The notes: generated by a model not told the origin, from the letters alone. Shown: positions 7,837 to 16,933, counted from the stretch's first letter. The stretch is 53,502 nucleotides of DNA from Syntrophobacter sp. SbD1 (GCA_900290365.1 OMOE01000035.1:1-53502), one strand, 5' to 3'. A program made the numbers and translations.

Positions 7837-8759
7837 TGAGAAGTCTTCTCCTTTGAATTTTTCATAAGGTGAATGAAAACATCCTCGAGTCCCGGAGCGA
7901 TCTGGCGCCACCTGTGCAGTCCGGTTCGATAGGGCTCGATTGCTTTTTCGAGCGCTTGGGAATCGGCCCCGCTGACATGCAGCAGGTTTCCGAAATGAAC
8001 GGCTTGCTCAACCCCTTCGTTGATGCGGAGCTTTTTGGCAATTTCGAGCAAATCGGGTCCTCTCGCCTCCCAGGTAGTCAATTTCGTCTCGGAAATGATT
8101 TCGCCGGTCGTGCCGTGGGCAAGCAGGACGCCATTAAGAATGTAAGCCAGCCGATGGCAGCGCTCGGCCTCGTCCATGTAGTGCGTGGATATCAGAAAAG
8201 TCAGCCCCTGGCCGGCAAGCTCATGGATTTGGTCCCAAAACTCCCGGCGCGCCTGTGGGTCGACGCCGGCTGTAGGTTCGTCGAGCAGGAGCAATTTTGG
8301 CTGATGGATCAAACAGGCCGCAAGCGCCAGGCGCTGTTTCCATCCGCCGGAAAGCTCCCCGGCAAGCTGACGGCTGCGTTGCGAAAGTCCGAGCCGATCA
8401 AGGCTGTCGCGCACCGCTCTGCGCCGGTCCCTGACAGAATACATACGGGCGACGAAGTCGAGATTTTCAGAAATAGTCAGGTCTTCGTATAAGCTGAACC
8501 GCTGCGTCATGTAGCCGACGTTTCGTTTGATCGCTTCACTTTCATTAATCACGTCATAGCCCAGGCATGTGCCGCTTCCCGCATCCGGGCGGAGCAATCC
8601 GCAAAGCATTCGAATGAAGGTCGTTTTCCCACTGCCGTTTGGCCCGAGAAAACCGCAAATCTCTCCCGCGTGGACTTGAAGATCCACATTGTCTACGACT
8701 TTATGGCCATCGAACTGTTTGGTCATAGCGGCCACATCGATGACAAAATCATCAGTCAT
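7833..8759 (-). CDS. ABC exporter ATP-binding protein (YbhF-like half)
   Basis: This is a 308-residue ATPase. Walker A is GPNGSGKTT (about residues 38-46), the signature is LSGGWKQRLALA, Walker B is LLLLDEPTAGVD, and the switch His is in ISTHYMDEAERC. The C-terminal ~90 residues form the extension usual for drug-export ATPases. E. coli YbhF carries two such domains; this protein has one. It lies between the membrane-fusion protein gene (4-base gap) and the permease gene (ATGA overlap), so the three form one export complex. Confidence 0.9.
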   Translation of the reverse strand: MTDDFVIDVAAMTKQFDGHKVVDNVDLQVHAGEICGFLGPNGSGKTTFIRMLCGLLRPDAGSGTCLGYDVINESEAIKRNVGYMTQRFSLYEDLTISENLDFVARMYSVRDRRRAVRDSLDRLGLSQRSRQLAGELSGGWKQRLALAACLIHQPKLLLLDEPTAGVDPQARREFWDQIHELAGQGLTFLISTHYMDEAERCHRLAYILNGVLLAHGTTGEIISETKLTTWEARGPDLLEIAKKLRINEGVEQAVHFGNLLHVSGADSQALEKAIEPYRTGLHRWRQIAPGLEDVFIHLMKNSKEKTSQ

Positions 8760-8763
8760 GTTT

Positions 8764-9798
8764 TTACAAACCGAACTCTACGTCTACAGGCTGGCCGGGA
8801 TGAAGCTTTTCCGCCGTCTTCGGATCGAAAACCACCTCGACCATGAATACCAGCTTACTGCGTGCTTCCCTGCTGTAAATGACCGGAGGAGTGTATTCGG
8901 TCCTGGGTGAAATGAAGCTCACCTTTCCTTCGAAGGGTTGGCTTATGCCGTCCACGATCACCCGGGCATTATCGCCGGCTTGAATCGATCCGTGCCTGGT
9001 TTCCGGGACGAAAGAGCGGACCTTGATGTTCTGCGGGGGCAGCAAGGCGACTACCGGTCTGCCCGCAGCCACCCATTCCCCCTCCCGGTAAAGAGTATCG
9101 AACACCAGTGCGTCCTGAGGAGCGGAACGGCGCTTTTGTGAGAGTTCCCATTGGGCCTTTGCCAGTACTGCCTCCTGAGCCCTCATAGCAGCCTCGGCGG
9201 CCGAAATCTGATCGCTGCGCGAGCCAAGCTCCGCCGTCTTTATATCGGCTTCCAACTGCGATACCCTGTGGCGGTTCTGATCATTTTCGGACCGCACCTG
9301 ATCCAGGGTCTCCGTCGAAATCGCATTGGCGGCCACAAGACGCCCGCGGCGCGAAAATTCTTTTTCAGATAGCGCCATGGCCGCCCTGGCCTGTTTTAAC
9401 TGTTCTTTCAGGGATTGAATTTCCGTGGGCCGTTTTCCTTTTTTCAGATCCTCCAGACTCGCTCCGGCCTGCCAAACGCGGCGCTCGGCTTTGTCCATTG
9501 CGGACTTTTCCGGTGCGCTGTCCAGGGAGAAAAGGACGTCTCCTGCCTTCACCTGCCGGCCGCGCTGCACATACAAAGTTTCGAGAGTGCCTGAAAGAGG
9601 TGATGCGATATAGACATACTCACCTTCGACATAGCCCTGCACCCGGTCACTTTCCGTGCGGGTACAACCCACAAGGTTGCAAAACGCAAGCGCACAGAAC
9701 GCTAGAAAGCAGCGTTTCACGGACGCCTTCCGGAATCTCCGGATAGGGCTCCCGCGCCTGAAGTCAAAAGCAATGAGATCCGGCCGGGACCCAATCAT
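8764..9798 (-). CDS. HlyD-family membrane fusion lipoprotein of the ABC exporter
   Basis: This periplasmic adaptor links the permease to the outer membrane. The protein has a biotinyl-lipoyl-like half motif (SPLSGTLETLYVQRGRQVKAGD), a long Arg/Glu/Ala-rich coiled-coil hairpin (about residues 115-220) and a beta-barrel end. A lipobox ending NLVGC near residue 44 implies lipid anchoring. The ATG at 9798 overlaps the tetR stop as ATGA. A GTG at 9720 preceded by GGAAGG gives a cleaner lipoprotein signal (KRCFLAFCALAFCNLVGC) and may be the true start. YbhG is the closest known layout. Confidence 0.85.
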   Translation of the reverse strand: MIGSRPDLIAFDFRRGSPIRRFRKASVKRCFLAFCALAFCNLVGCTRTESDRVQGYVEGEYVYIASPLSGTLETLYVQRGRQVKAGDVLFSLDSAPEKSAMDKAERRVWQAGASLEDLKKGKRPTEIQSLKEQLKQARAAMALSEKEFSRRGRLVAANAISTETLDQVRSENDQNRHRVSQLEADIKTAELGSRSDQISAAEAAMRAQEAVLAKAQWELSQKRRSAPQDALVFDTLYREGEWVAAGRPVVALLPPQNIKVRSFVPETRHGSIQAGDNARVIVDGISQPFEGKVSFISPRTEYTPPVIYSREARSKLVFMVEVVFDPKTAEKLHPGQPVDVEFGL

Positions 9799-10421
9799 AA
9801 TTTCAATCTTCCCTTTTCAGTGATCACACCCTCAAGAATCACGGAAATAATCGCAGAAAATCCGATCTTTGGAGTGAGTTCCAGTTCGGCCATCTTTGCG
9901 GGGTTCATGATTTTTTCCAAAGCGCCCAGAATAATTTCGGTTATCAGTCCGGCTGGAACATCTTCACGGATAACGCCGGCCTTGCGCCCCTCGGACATGA
10001 GTTTGGCGAAATGACGCTGGACCAGTTCCCTTCGCCTGCTCTCCACATGGCTGAAGAGTTCGGGGCGCCTCCTGATGTCTTGGAGAAACGGCGGCTGAAT
10101 TTCTTCTGTTTGATGCTGAATGTGGGCAAGGAGCCGATGCAGCGATCCGATAAAATCGGTTGAACACCTGGATGTAATTTGTTCCAGTTCAGCATCGACG
10201 CCCTGGAACTTTGCGAGTATGGCCGCTTCAACGAGCGAGGTCTTGCTTGGGAAATGCTCGTAGAGCGTCTTTTTACTCATCCTCAGTTCATGGGCCAGAT
10301 CATCCATGGTCACCCTGCGGAAGCCGTTTGCAAAGAAAATCCGGCGCGCAGCAGCCACGATCCTCGCATGATGGGAATCGTCGGCGCTCGATATTTTCGG
10401 TTTCACCTTATCACGACTCAT
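9795..10421 (-). CDS. TetR-family regulator of the efflux operon
   Basis: This is a 208-residue TetR/AcrR-type repressor. The N-terminal helix-turn-helix is clear: IVAAARRIFFANGFRRVTMDD, then LRMSKKTLYEHFPSK. The C-terminal half is a helical ligand domain without recognisable specificity. The ATG at 10421 is preferred over a TTG at 10448. It is the first gene of the operon regulator, HlyD, ATPase, permease and overlaps the next gene by ATGA, so it likely autoregulates export in response to a toxic ligand. An operator candidate lies upstream at 10470-10487. Confidence 0.88.
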   Translation of the reverse strand: MSRDKVKPKISSADDSHHARIVAAARRIFFANGFRRVTMDDLAHELRMSKKTLYEHFPSKTSLVEAAILAKFQGVDAELEQITSRCSTDFIGSLHRLLAHIQHQTEEIQPPFLQDIRRRPELFSHVESRRRELVQRHFAKLMSEGRKAGVIREDVPAGLITEIILGALEKIMNPAKMAELELTPKIGFSAIISVILEGVITEKGRLKL

Positions 10422-10469
10422 CTTTTGCAATCCGGGAATCGATTTCAAAAAACAACTTACAAAACTGGT

Positions 10470-10487
10470 TTAGTTTATTTAGTTTTC
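10470..10487. promoter_or_regulatory. Direct 9-bp repeat in tetR promoter region
   Basis: TTTAGTTTA is followed at once by TTTAGTTTT, about 50 bases upstream of the tetR start in an AT-rich stretch. It is a candidate operator or promoter element for the efflux operon. The evidence is weak: it comes from position and repetition only. Confidence 0.25.
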
Positions 10488-10601
10488 ACTGATCATGCAA
10501 GAGTCAATGAAGGATCGGAAACGGTGAATCTATGAAAGGTGCGGATTCAAACTCATGTATTCGAGATGACTTGAAGCATTTCTTTCTGTCACCCATTATG
10601 G

Positions 10602-10940
10602 CTATAGCTTCCCGAAGGCCTTTTCCGGCGGACGCCTTTCGCTTACATATGAATGCGGGATTGAACGTTCGTTCCATTCCTTTGAAACGTAGAGCCCGCA
10701 GTAGCAACTCCCGTACTGCGCAACATCGGGCGCCCTGTACACGCAAGGACATATTATATCGCGGTCCCAGTCGCGATCATCGGCCGCAAGCCTGCACGGG
10801 CAACACATATATCCGTACTGTCCCCTGTTCTCCAGCAGTCCATGCAGCAGATCGAAAACCCTGCTCTTGTCGTTGTTAAAAAAATATCCTTTCTCCTCCT
10901 GAGTTTTTTTCAGGAAATCGTAGAGCTGCTCGACATTCAT
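10602..10940 (-). CDS. Ferredoxin:thioredoxin reductase catalytic subunit-like protein
   Basis: This 112-residue protein has the Cys pattern of the FTR catalytic chain: CCPCR near residues 46-50, ICPCVY near 63-68 and SCYCGLY near 78-84. In FTR these cysteines bind a 4Fe-4S cluster next to a redox disulfide and pass electrons from ferredoxin to a thioredoxin-like disulfide. The DDRDWDRDI segment between the first two Cys pairs is typical. Its ATG overlaps the stop of the glutaredoxin-like gene (ATGA), indicating the reductase and its partner are made together. No variable (beta) subunit is seen, as is usual outside cyanobacteria and plants. Confidence 0.88.
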   Translation of the reverse strand: MNVEQLYDFLKKTQEEKGYFFNNDKSRVFDLLHGLLENRGQYGYMCCPCRLAADDRDWDRDIICPCVYRAPDVAQYGSCYCGLYVSKEWNERSIPHSYVSERRPPEKAFGKL

Positions 10941-11194
10941 TCCAGATTCAACGCCTCCCTTATTTCATCTCTTTTGAACCCAATGATCACCTTGGAGCCG
11001 ATCATGAGCATAGGGAAGGCGCACCCCGGGTTGGCTTCCCTGATTTGTTCGAGCAGACTGCGTCTTTCATCGGCCTCAAGCTTATCCACGTGCACACAAT
11101 CGTAATCCACGCCGCACTTGTCCAGAAATTCCTTTGTATCTCTACAGTGGATGCACGTGGTGAGTGCGTAAAGCTTTATTTCGCAATTTTCCAT
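10937..11194 (-). CDS. Glutaredoxin-like redoxin
   Basis: This is an 85-residue thioredoxin-fold protein with active site TTCIHC near residues 13-18, cis-Pro in CAFPMLMIG and the glycine turn before IIGFKRDEI. It resembles NrdH/glutaredoxin-type redoxins. It overlaps the FTR gene by four bases and the TIGR02757 gene end by 19 bases, so it is probably the FTR substrate, giving a ferredoxin-driven disulfide reduction branch separate from the NADPH-linked TrxB encoded at 26.6 kb. Confidence 0.85.
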   Translation of the reverse strand: MENCEIKLYALTTCIHCRDTKEFLDKCGVDYDCVHVDKLEADERRSLLEQIREANPGCAFPMLMIGSKVIIGFKRDEIREALNLE

Positions 11195-12027
11195 CCTTGT
11201 TCTCCAGTCGAAAGCAGTGAGGTGAAAAATTTCGTAAAGGGATCCCCTGGCTTTATCCCAAGGCGGGTAAGGGCAAAGTCGTAGCGTACGGGGTCATCGG
11301 GGCGAATTGAGCCGAAAGCGCGCGTAATTTCGATGGCGCATCTCATGTCGGCCTGTTTTCTGGATGTTAATCCCATGGCTACGGCAATCCTGTGCAAATG
11401 AGTGTCGAGTGGAACTATCAGGTGAGAAGCCGGAATGCTTTGCCATATTCCCGGGTCTACATCGTCGCTTCTCACCATCCATCGCAAAAATAGGTTCAGC
11501 CTCTTGCACGCGCTGCCTCCATCCGGTGAAGGTAAAAACGTAGGCATCGTTCGTCCACCAGCTTGCTCGATTTTTTTTACCAATTCTGTGAGAGCCGGGA
11601 GGATATTTTGGTCCTGTTCGCTGAATCCAGCCTTGAAGCAGGACTCCAGGGACCCGTATTCCTTGATCAGTTTGCCAAGAGATACCAGCAGGTTGGCAAG
11701 AAACTCCCCCGTGGTGAAACGGTGCTTGAAAGATTTAAATGCCTCTTGGATATCGGCCGGCCGGTTTTTAAGAAGAAAAGAAGATGGGCTTGGACCCATG
11801 GCGTCGAGGACAAATCGCACGCTTTTGAGGATCTGCTGCACTCGGCCATATGCAAGAGCCGAGGCTATGAAAGCGCTGATCTCCCTGTCTGTTTTTCTGT
11901 CGTAGAGGTATACGAATTCCAGAGGATCGGGGTGTATATGCTCGAAACGATTGTAATGGCAGTAAAGCTCTTCAAGAACCTCACTTCGTTCGGGGTTTCG
12001 GGTTGCGGGTTTGGGGTTGCGGTTCAA
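11176..12027 (-). CDS. TIGR02757/DUF2400 family protein
   Basis: This is a 283-residue soluble protein of the conserved TIGR02757 family, whose function is unknown. Family features seen are DPLEFVYLYDRKTDREISAF, the LFLRWMVRSDDVDPGIW block, the LDTHLHRIAVAMGL block and the end RYDFALTRLGI. The HhH-like pattern around LDTHLHR suggests relation to helix-hairpin-helix DNA glycosylases, but this is not proven. Residues 1-14 (MNRNPKPATRNPER) are read from an intergenic low-complexity repeat, so the true start may be inside. Its 3' end overlaps the glutaredoxin start. Confidence 0.82.
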   Translation of the reverse strand: MNRNPKPATRNPERSEVLEELYCHYNRFEHIHPDPLEFVYLYDRKTDREISAFIASALAYGRVQQILKSVRFVLDAMGPSPSSFLLKNRPADIQEAFKSFKHRFTTGEFLANLLVSLGKLIKEYGSLESCFKAGFSEQDQNILPALTELVKKIEQAGGRTMPTFLPSPDGGSACKRLNLFLRWMVRSDDVDPGIWQSIPASHLIVPLDTHLHRIAVAMGLTSRKQADMRCAIEITRAFGSIRPDDPVRYDFALTRLGIKPGDPFTKFFTSLLSTGEQGWKIAK

Positions 12028-12234
12028 AGATGCCTCACTTCGTTTGGGGCCAAAAACCCAATTAGGAATTACGAGACAGGAATTACGAATGAACGCCTCA
12101 CTCCATTGTGATATAAACGTAATTTAAAGTAAAAGCAAAGTGACAAAATCCAGGGACAGCGAAAGCGGCAGTGGCAGGCCTGGGATTCTTTTTCCGTGGA
12201 CCGGCCACTGACCTCTCTCCTTTCGGAGGTTTCG

Positions 12235-13575
12235 ATGCGGCAGCTTTTTTTTCATTTATTCCCGGTGATTGTCTTTGTTTTATTCGGCTTTCGAACAGTG
12301 TGCTCCCAGGAGGCGAATGAAGGGAGTCAAAGCGAGACGACGGTTCAGCCGTCAGTGCAGATAAATGACCCATGCGCCCAATGTCATATGCGCATCACTC
12401 CAGGTATTGTGGTGGACTGGCAGTTGAGCAAGCACAGCACCAACGACGTGGGCTGTTCCAGTTGCCACGGCGACCGGCATAATTCCATGACCGATCCGGG
12501 TAACGCGGGATTAGCGGGTCCTGAAGTCTGTGCAAAATGTCATGGCGTCCAAGTTGAGCAATTTGGCAAGGGAAAGCATGCTCTTGCCTGGGGTGCGATG
12601 AAAGCAATGCCCACGCTTCACTGGCAGCCAGTGGCACAGGTGGAGGGACTGAAAGGCTGCGGCGCCTGCCATCGCGTAGGCCTCAAGACCGCAGGGGAAG
12701 TAAAGGATTTGATAGCTAAAGGATCGGGTTTTGGAGTCGGTTCGTGCGACTGCTGCCATACGAGGCATATTTTCTCGGTCGATGAAGCAAAGTCGCCGCA
12801 GGCGTGCAGGACCTGCCACACCGGGGTGGAAAGTCCCGAGTGGGAGATGTATGCTTCATCCAGGCACGGGGTGCGGTTTTTGCTCAAACAAAGCAGAATA
12901 CTTCCCGAAGACGTAGCCGCCCCCACTTGCCAGAGCTGTCATTTCCCGGACGGAGCCCATGATAACGGGACAGCCTGGGGAGGCCTTGGTTTGCGCCTGC
13001 CATATCCTCAGGACGATCAATGGGCAAGCAACCGAGTAACCATCCTGCAGGCACTCGGTATTTTTGACCCGTCTGGAAAGCCGACCCCCAGGCTTGCAGC
13101 TATTGAGACCTATAAATTTATGAGTTTTTCCGAGGAGGATTGGAAGGGCGAACGGGAAAAGGACCTCAAGTCCTGCAATGACTGTCATTCGATTAATTTT
13201 GCCAGGGCCGAGTTGGACAAAGGCGATCAGATGATCCGGGAGGCGGATGCCCTGATGGCTGAAGGGATACGAATAGTCGCTGCTCTTTATAGGGACGGCC
13301 TGCTGAAAAAGCCGGGAAATTACAGCTACGATTTCCCGGACCTTTTCTCGGAGCATAACGCGCCGACCGTCATAGAACAAAAGCTCTTCACGATGTTCCA
13401 TGACTACAGGACGAAAACATTCCAGGGTGCGTTTCACTGCAGCCCTGATTATTCCTTCTTGCGCGGGTGGGCCCCGATGCAGAGCAGCCTTGTCGAAATA
13501 AGGGAACGGGCAGCCGAAATAAGGGCTGTGGCTGGAAAAGCTGCGGAGCACCCTGCCGAGTGTCCGAAAAGATAA
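12235..13575 (+). CDS. Octaheme cytochrome c of hydroxylamine oxidoreductase (HAO) family
   Basis: This is an exported 446-residue protein. MRQLFFHLFPVIVFVLFG gives a signal peptide, and GGAGG lies seven bases before the ATG at 12235. Eight CXXCH motifs are visible with first Cys at 47, 74, 99, 142, 171, 191, 232 and 314, the count and spacing of HAO. The C-terminal helix region holds GAFHCSPDYSFLRGWAP, a family hallmark. HAO members oxidise hydroxylamine or, in anaerobes (the epsilon type), reduce nitrite or hydroxylamine. No NrfH-like quinol dehydrogenase or other nitrogen gene is adjacent, so the electron partner is unknown. Whether the cross-linking tyrosine of the oxidising type is present cannot be settled by eye. 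Confidence 0.88.
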   Translation: MRQLFFHLFPVIVFVLFGFRTVCSQEANEGSQSETTVQPSVQINDPCAQCHMRITPGIVVDWQLSKHSTNDVGCSSCHGDRHNSMTDPGNAGLAGPEVCAKCHGVQVEQFGKGKHALAWGAMKAMPTLHWQPVAQVEGLKGCGACHRVGLKTAGEVKDLIAKGSGFGVGSCDCCHTRHIFSVDEAKSPQACRTCHTGVESPEWEMYASSRHGVRFLLKQSRILPEDVAAPTCQSCHFPDGAHDNGTAWGGLGLRLPYPQDDQWASNRVTILQALGIFDPSGKPTPRLAAIETYKFMSFSEEDWKGEREKDLKSCNDCHSINFARAELDKGDQMIREADALMAEGIRIVAALYRDGLLKKPGNYSYDFPDLFSEHNAPTVIEQKLFTMFHDYRTKTFQGAFHCSPDYSFLRGWAPMQSSLVEIRERAAEIRAVAGKAAEHPAECPKR

Positions 13576-13599
13576 AATCAACAATCACGATTATTGAAA

Positions 13600-14763
13600 A
13601 TGATTATCTCCGATCTCATTTCAAATGCTTACAGAGGAATAAACGGGCGAATACTGAGCATGTGGTATCCCGTCGGCGCTCCGGCAATGACTTCAACTAG
13701 AAGAGCTTTTCCGGGATATCCCCCGGCGATGCTCAGGGCCGCTTCGAGGCTGTATGAAAAAGGGCTGCAAAAAGATCAGGCAAGGCTCCGGAAAAAACGG
13801 GTCAGGTTGAAGGCCCCGGTGATCAGTATTGGCAATCTTTCCACCGGCGGGACGGGAAAGACGCCGCTCACGATCTGGGTGTGCGAGTTTCTGCTCAAAA
13901 GCGGGTTTCATCCCGCTGTTTTGACCAGGGGATACGGAGGCAAAGGGAGAAATCCCGGACTTGTAGAACTTACGGGCAACCCTGGTGAACTTTGCGATCT
14001 TTTCGGCGATGAGCCGGTCATGGTATCGGAGTACCTGCCTTCAACGCCCGTCTGGGTCGGCAGAGACCGGGCGGTATGCGGCGAGGCTGCTTTGGCGTGC
14101 AGCGCAGTAGATGTTTTCGTGCTCGACGATGGTTTCCAGCACCTTGCGCTCGACCGCGACCTGGATATCGTTTTGCTCGACGGCCGCAGCCCTTTCGGAA
14201 ACGGGTTCGTTCTTCCAGCCGGCCCGCTCCGGGAACCCCCTTCAAACCTTAAACGGGCTGATGCTTTTGTGATTACACGCTTGGGCAAAGATGCCGATTC
14301 GGCGCCGATAAGGGATAAGCTCAAACGCCTTTTCCCGGGGATTGCGGTTTTTGCCTGCCGTCACAAGGTGAGGGGAATTCGACTGCGAAGGGGTGAACCT
14401 GTTTTTGACGTCCATTGCCTCTTGGGTCGAAGGGTTCTTGCTTTTGCAGGAATTGCCAGGCCGGATGGGTTTTTTGACGACCTTCGAAGCGCCGGGATAA
14501 CAATCTGTGAGGCGCTTAGTTTCCCGGACCATCACAGGTACACGGCGGATGACCTTTGGAGGATTTTTCGGGCGGCTTCCGGGCAGAGTGCGGAGGTGAT
14601 CGTCACAACGGCAAAGGATTCGGTGCGCATACCTTCTCCATGCAGGGATGCCTTCGCGGTAGCCGAAATCGGGATCGATTTCGGGCCGGAACTTGAAGAT
14701 TTTCGAACACTGATTCGGTCGTCAGTGGTCAGAAAAAAATATGATGTGCTTTCGACCGAATAG
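13600..14763 (+). CDS. lpxK: Tetraacyldisaccharide 4'-kinase
   Basis: LpxK phosphorylates the 4' position of the lipid A disaccharide at the inner membrane. Seen are the Walker A-like SIGNLSTGGTGKTP, LTRGYGGKG, the signature FVLDDGFQHLALDRDLDIVLLD, GPLREP and the ending TTAKDSVR. The length (387 residues) is slightly more than usual because of ~25 extra N-terminal residues; starts at 13600, 13660 or 13687 are all possible and none has a strong ribosome site. It stands alone, not with other lpx genes, 24 bases after the cytochrome. It shows the cell has a lipid A outer membrane. Confidence 0.92.
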   Translation: MIISDLISNAYRGINGRILSMWYPVGAPAMTSTRRAFPGYPPAMLRAASRLYEKGLQKDQARLRKKRVRLKAPVISIGNLSTGGTGKTPLTIWVCEFLLKSGFHPAVLTRGYGGKGRNPGLVELTGNPGELCDLFGDEPVMVSEYLPSTPVWVGRDRAVCGEAALACSAVDVFVLDDGFQHLALDRDLDIVLLDGRSPFGNGFVLPAGPLREPPSNLKRADAFVITRLGKDADSAPIRDKLKRLFPGIAVFACRHKVRGIRLRRGEPVFDVHCLLGRRVLAFAGIARPDGFFDDLRSAGITICEALSFPDHHRYTADDLWRIFRAASGQSAEVIVTTAKDSVRIPSPCRDAFAVAEIGIDFGPELEDFRTLIRSSVVRKKYDVLSTE

Positions 14764-14844
14764 GCATGATGCAAGCCTTTCAATGGCCGGAATGATGTTT
14801 ATTAAAAGCGGTAAAGAGGAATTTCTTTATAAAGAGGAAATTCT

Positions 14845-15888
14845 TTGATCGAGATCGACGGTTCGGAAAAATCCGGAAGCGGTACGCTGGTAAGGGTTGC
14901 GTGTGCGCTATGCTCTCTTACGAACCAACCGATGCATATGGTCCGGATCAGGGAAAACCGGGAAAAGCAGGGGCTTCGGCCCCAGCATCTGCTTGCGGTC
15001 AAGGCGTGCGCCAAGCTTTCATCCGGGCGGGCGGAGGGCGCCGAGGTGGGCTCCAGGGAGATCTATTTCTATCCGGGGGCAAGCATTAGTGCCGGGGTGT
15101 TCGAGTGGGACATCGGAACGGCTGGTTCAGCCACAATGCTGGCCTTTACGCTGATTCCAATCGCGCTGTTCGGGCGATCGGGGACCCGCTTTACGATCAG
15201 GGGTGGACTGTTTCAGGATCATGCGCCAACGGCGTTTCACATGGAGAGGGTCTTGCTGCCTCTTTTGGCGCAGATGGGCGCCAGGGTGAGTATGAGGATG
15301 ATCCGTCCCGGATATATACCTAAAGGAAATGGCGAACTGGAGGTCTCTGTCGAACCGGCAAATGGCCCTCTCAAGGCTTTAGAAAAGACGCGCAGAGGAG
15401 ATATCATAAGGATTAAGGGCGTGTCGCTCGCCTCCCACCTGGCAAGCCAATCTGTTGCCAGGCGGATGGCGGAAAGGAGCCGCGAACTCCTCGAGCAAAA
15501 GGGCTACGATCCGGAAATCGATATTATCGAGGACACCTCTGCTGCCCAAAGCGGCGCAGCCCTCATGCTGGTGGCGGAAAGCTCAGAGGGCTGTCTGCTC
15601 GGATTTGACCGTGCAGGCAAGCGCGGCCTCAGGTCGGAGTCAATCGCTCAGAGCGTGGTTGAGGGCCTTATGGCTGATGTGGCAACTACCGCCACAGTCG
15701 ACAGGTTTGCGGCCGATCAGTTGATTTTGTTCGCAGGTTTGGCACGCGGGGAAAGCCGGTATATTGTTCCGAGTCTTACCGATCACATGGAATCAAACCT
15801 GTGGCTTATTGAAAAGATTCTGGGGGGCGGTGTGAAGGTTCGAGAAAACCTGATTTGCATTGACGGGATCGGGTTTTCGAGAAAATAA
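14845..15888 (+). CDS. rtcA: RNA 3'-terminal phosphate cyclase
   Basis: RtcA converts RNA 3'-phosphate to a 2',3'-cyclic phosphate through an RtcA-AMP intermediate. The 347 residues contain IDGSEKSGSGTLVRVACALC at the start, GLRPQHLLAV, GTAGSATML and the terminal LTDHMESNLWL with the histidine that becomes adenylated. A TTG start preceded by AGAGGAAA is used. No RtcB ligase or RtcR regulator is adjacent. The next gene encodes a FAU-1-type RNase only 55 bases downstream, suggesting a shared RNA processing role. Confidence 0.9.
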   Translation: MIEIDGSEKSGSGTLVRVACALCSLTNQPMHMVRIRENREKQGLRPQHLLAVKACAKLSSGRAEGAEVGSREIYFYPGASISAGVFEWDIGTAGSATMLAFTLIPIALFGRSGTRFTIRGGLFQDHAPTAFHMERVLLPLLAQMGARVSMRMIRPGYIPKGNGELEVSVEPANGPLKALEKTRRGDIIRIKGVSLASHLASQSVARRMAERSRELLEQKGYDPEIDIIEDTSAAQSGAALMLVAESSEGCLLGFDRAGKRGLRSESIAQSVVEGLMADVATTATVDRFAADQLILFAGLARGESRYIVPSLTDHMESNLWLIEKILGGGVKVRENLICIDGIGFSRK

Positions 15889-15943
15889 TATGTTCGAATC
15901 GATCTGGTTGATTTTTAAAGTCAACACGGAAGGGAGTTTCGAA

Positions 15944-16933
15944 ATGTTGTCGTCCCGGATCAAGATCAGGGGAATCTACAGCACGGCGCTAACGAAACTC
16001 GCTCTCGATTCCGGGTTCCAGATCGTGGAACCTTCCGAAAAAATCAGAGAACGATTTGGTATGGAATTTCCCGACCACGGGAAACATCAAATCCTGATAC
16101 ACGACAGGGCAGACTTGCAGGGAATCGAGGTCAAAGGGGAAGCCGACCATGTCTGTGGTCTGCTGATCCAAATCCAGGAATCACTTCTGGACGCCATCAT
16201 CGTGAGCATTCTGCCGACCGAAGACAGCGATCCGCGGGTTATTGCGAATCTGGAACTGCCCGGAGGGGCTAAGGAAAAACTGGACCTGATCAGATCGGAC
16301 GTAATCCCGACGATTAAGAATCATCACCGGCTGAAGATAATAAACTCCGAGCTGCTCGAATCGGCTGAATTGGAACTTTCCGTGCATCCTGAAAAATGGA
16401 CAGGTCTTGAAAAGGGACTGATTAGAGAAATGATTTTAGAGCCTTTAATCAAAGTTGACCAGGTAAGGCTCGAGCACATAAGGCCATCGGGCAGGCCGAT
16501 GCGCCCGAGGCTTGGCGCCCTTCAGTCTGTTAGCGAAAACAGGATCGTGTTCAAGAGGGAATTCTCCAAAGGTCGCTACGACGGATTGGGTCTGCCTATT
16601 CGCAAGGGCGACTATTGCTTGACTGTGATCAGGGAAGGCGAATGGTACGTCAGGCACAATTATTTTTCGAAAGAACATCTTCACATTGGTGAATATTTCA
16701 ACATAAATACCCCGGCAGAGTTCTACCCGTATGGAGCAAGATACGTTGACCTCGAAGTGGACGTGATTCAAAGGCCGGGTGAGCCCGCCTTCGCAATCGA
16801 TCAGGAAAAGTTCGAAGTACTTGCCAGGAAGGGTTGCATCGGAAAAGATCTGGAGAACAAGGTGCTTCTGGTCTCGGAACAGTTGTTGCGAAGCCTGAAT
16901 CGCGAAAGGGCAAAGGATTTATTGGAGCGCTGA
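15944..16933 (+). CDS. FAU-1-type RNA-binding ribonuclease (RNase E/G-like N-terminus plus DUF402)
   Basis: This is a 329-residue protein. It begins SRIKIRGIYSTALTKLALDS then IVEPSEKIRERFG, the opening seen in archaeal FAU-1 proteins, a domain related to the RNase E/G S1 region. The C-terminal ~140 residues are DUF402: GRYDGLGLPIRKGDYCLTVI, then INTPAEFYPYGARYVDLEVD and AFAIDQEKFEVL. FAU-1 binds AU-rich RNA and some members cleave pre-rRNA. The ATG at 15944 is chosen for AAGGGAG upstream; an earlier ATG at 15890 is possible. It follows rtcA and its stop overlaps the next start (TGATG). Confidence 0.8.
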   Translation: MLSSRIKIRGIYSTALTKLALDSGFQIVEPSEKIRERFGMEFPDHGKHQILIHDRADLQGIEVKGEADHVCGLLIQIQESLLDAIIVSILPTEDSDPRVIANLELPGGAKEKLDLIRSDVIPTIKNHHRLKIINSELLESAELELSVHPEKWTGLEKGLIREMILEPLIKVDQVRLEHIRPSGRPMRPRLGALQSVSENRIVFKREFSKGRYDGLGLPIRKGDYCLTVIREGEWYVRHNYFSKEHLHIGEYFNINTPAEFYPYGARYVDLEVDVIQRPGEPAFAIDQEKFEVLARKGCIGKDLENKVLLVSEQLLRSLNRERAKDLLER

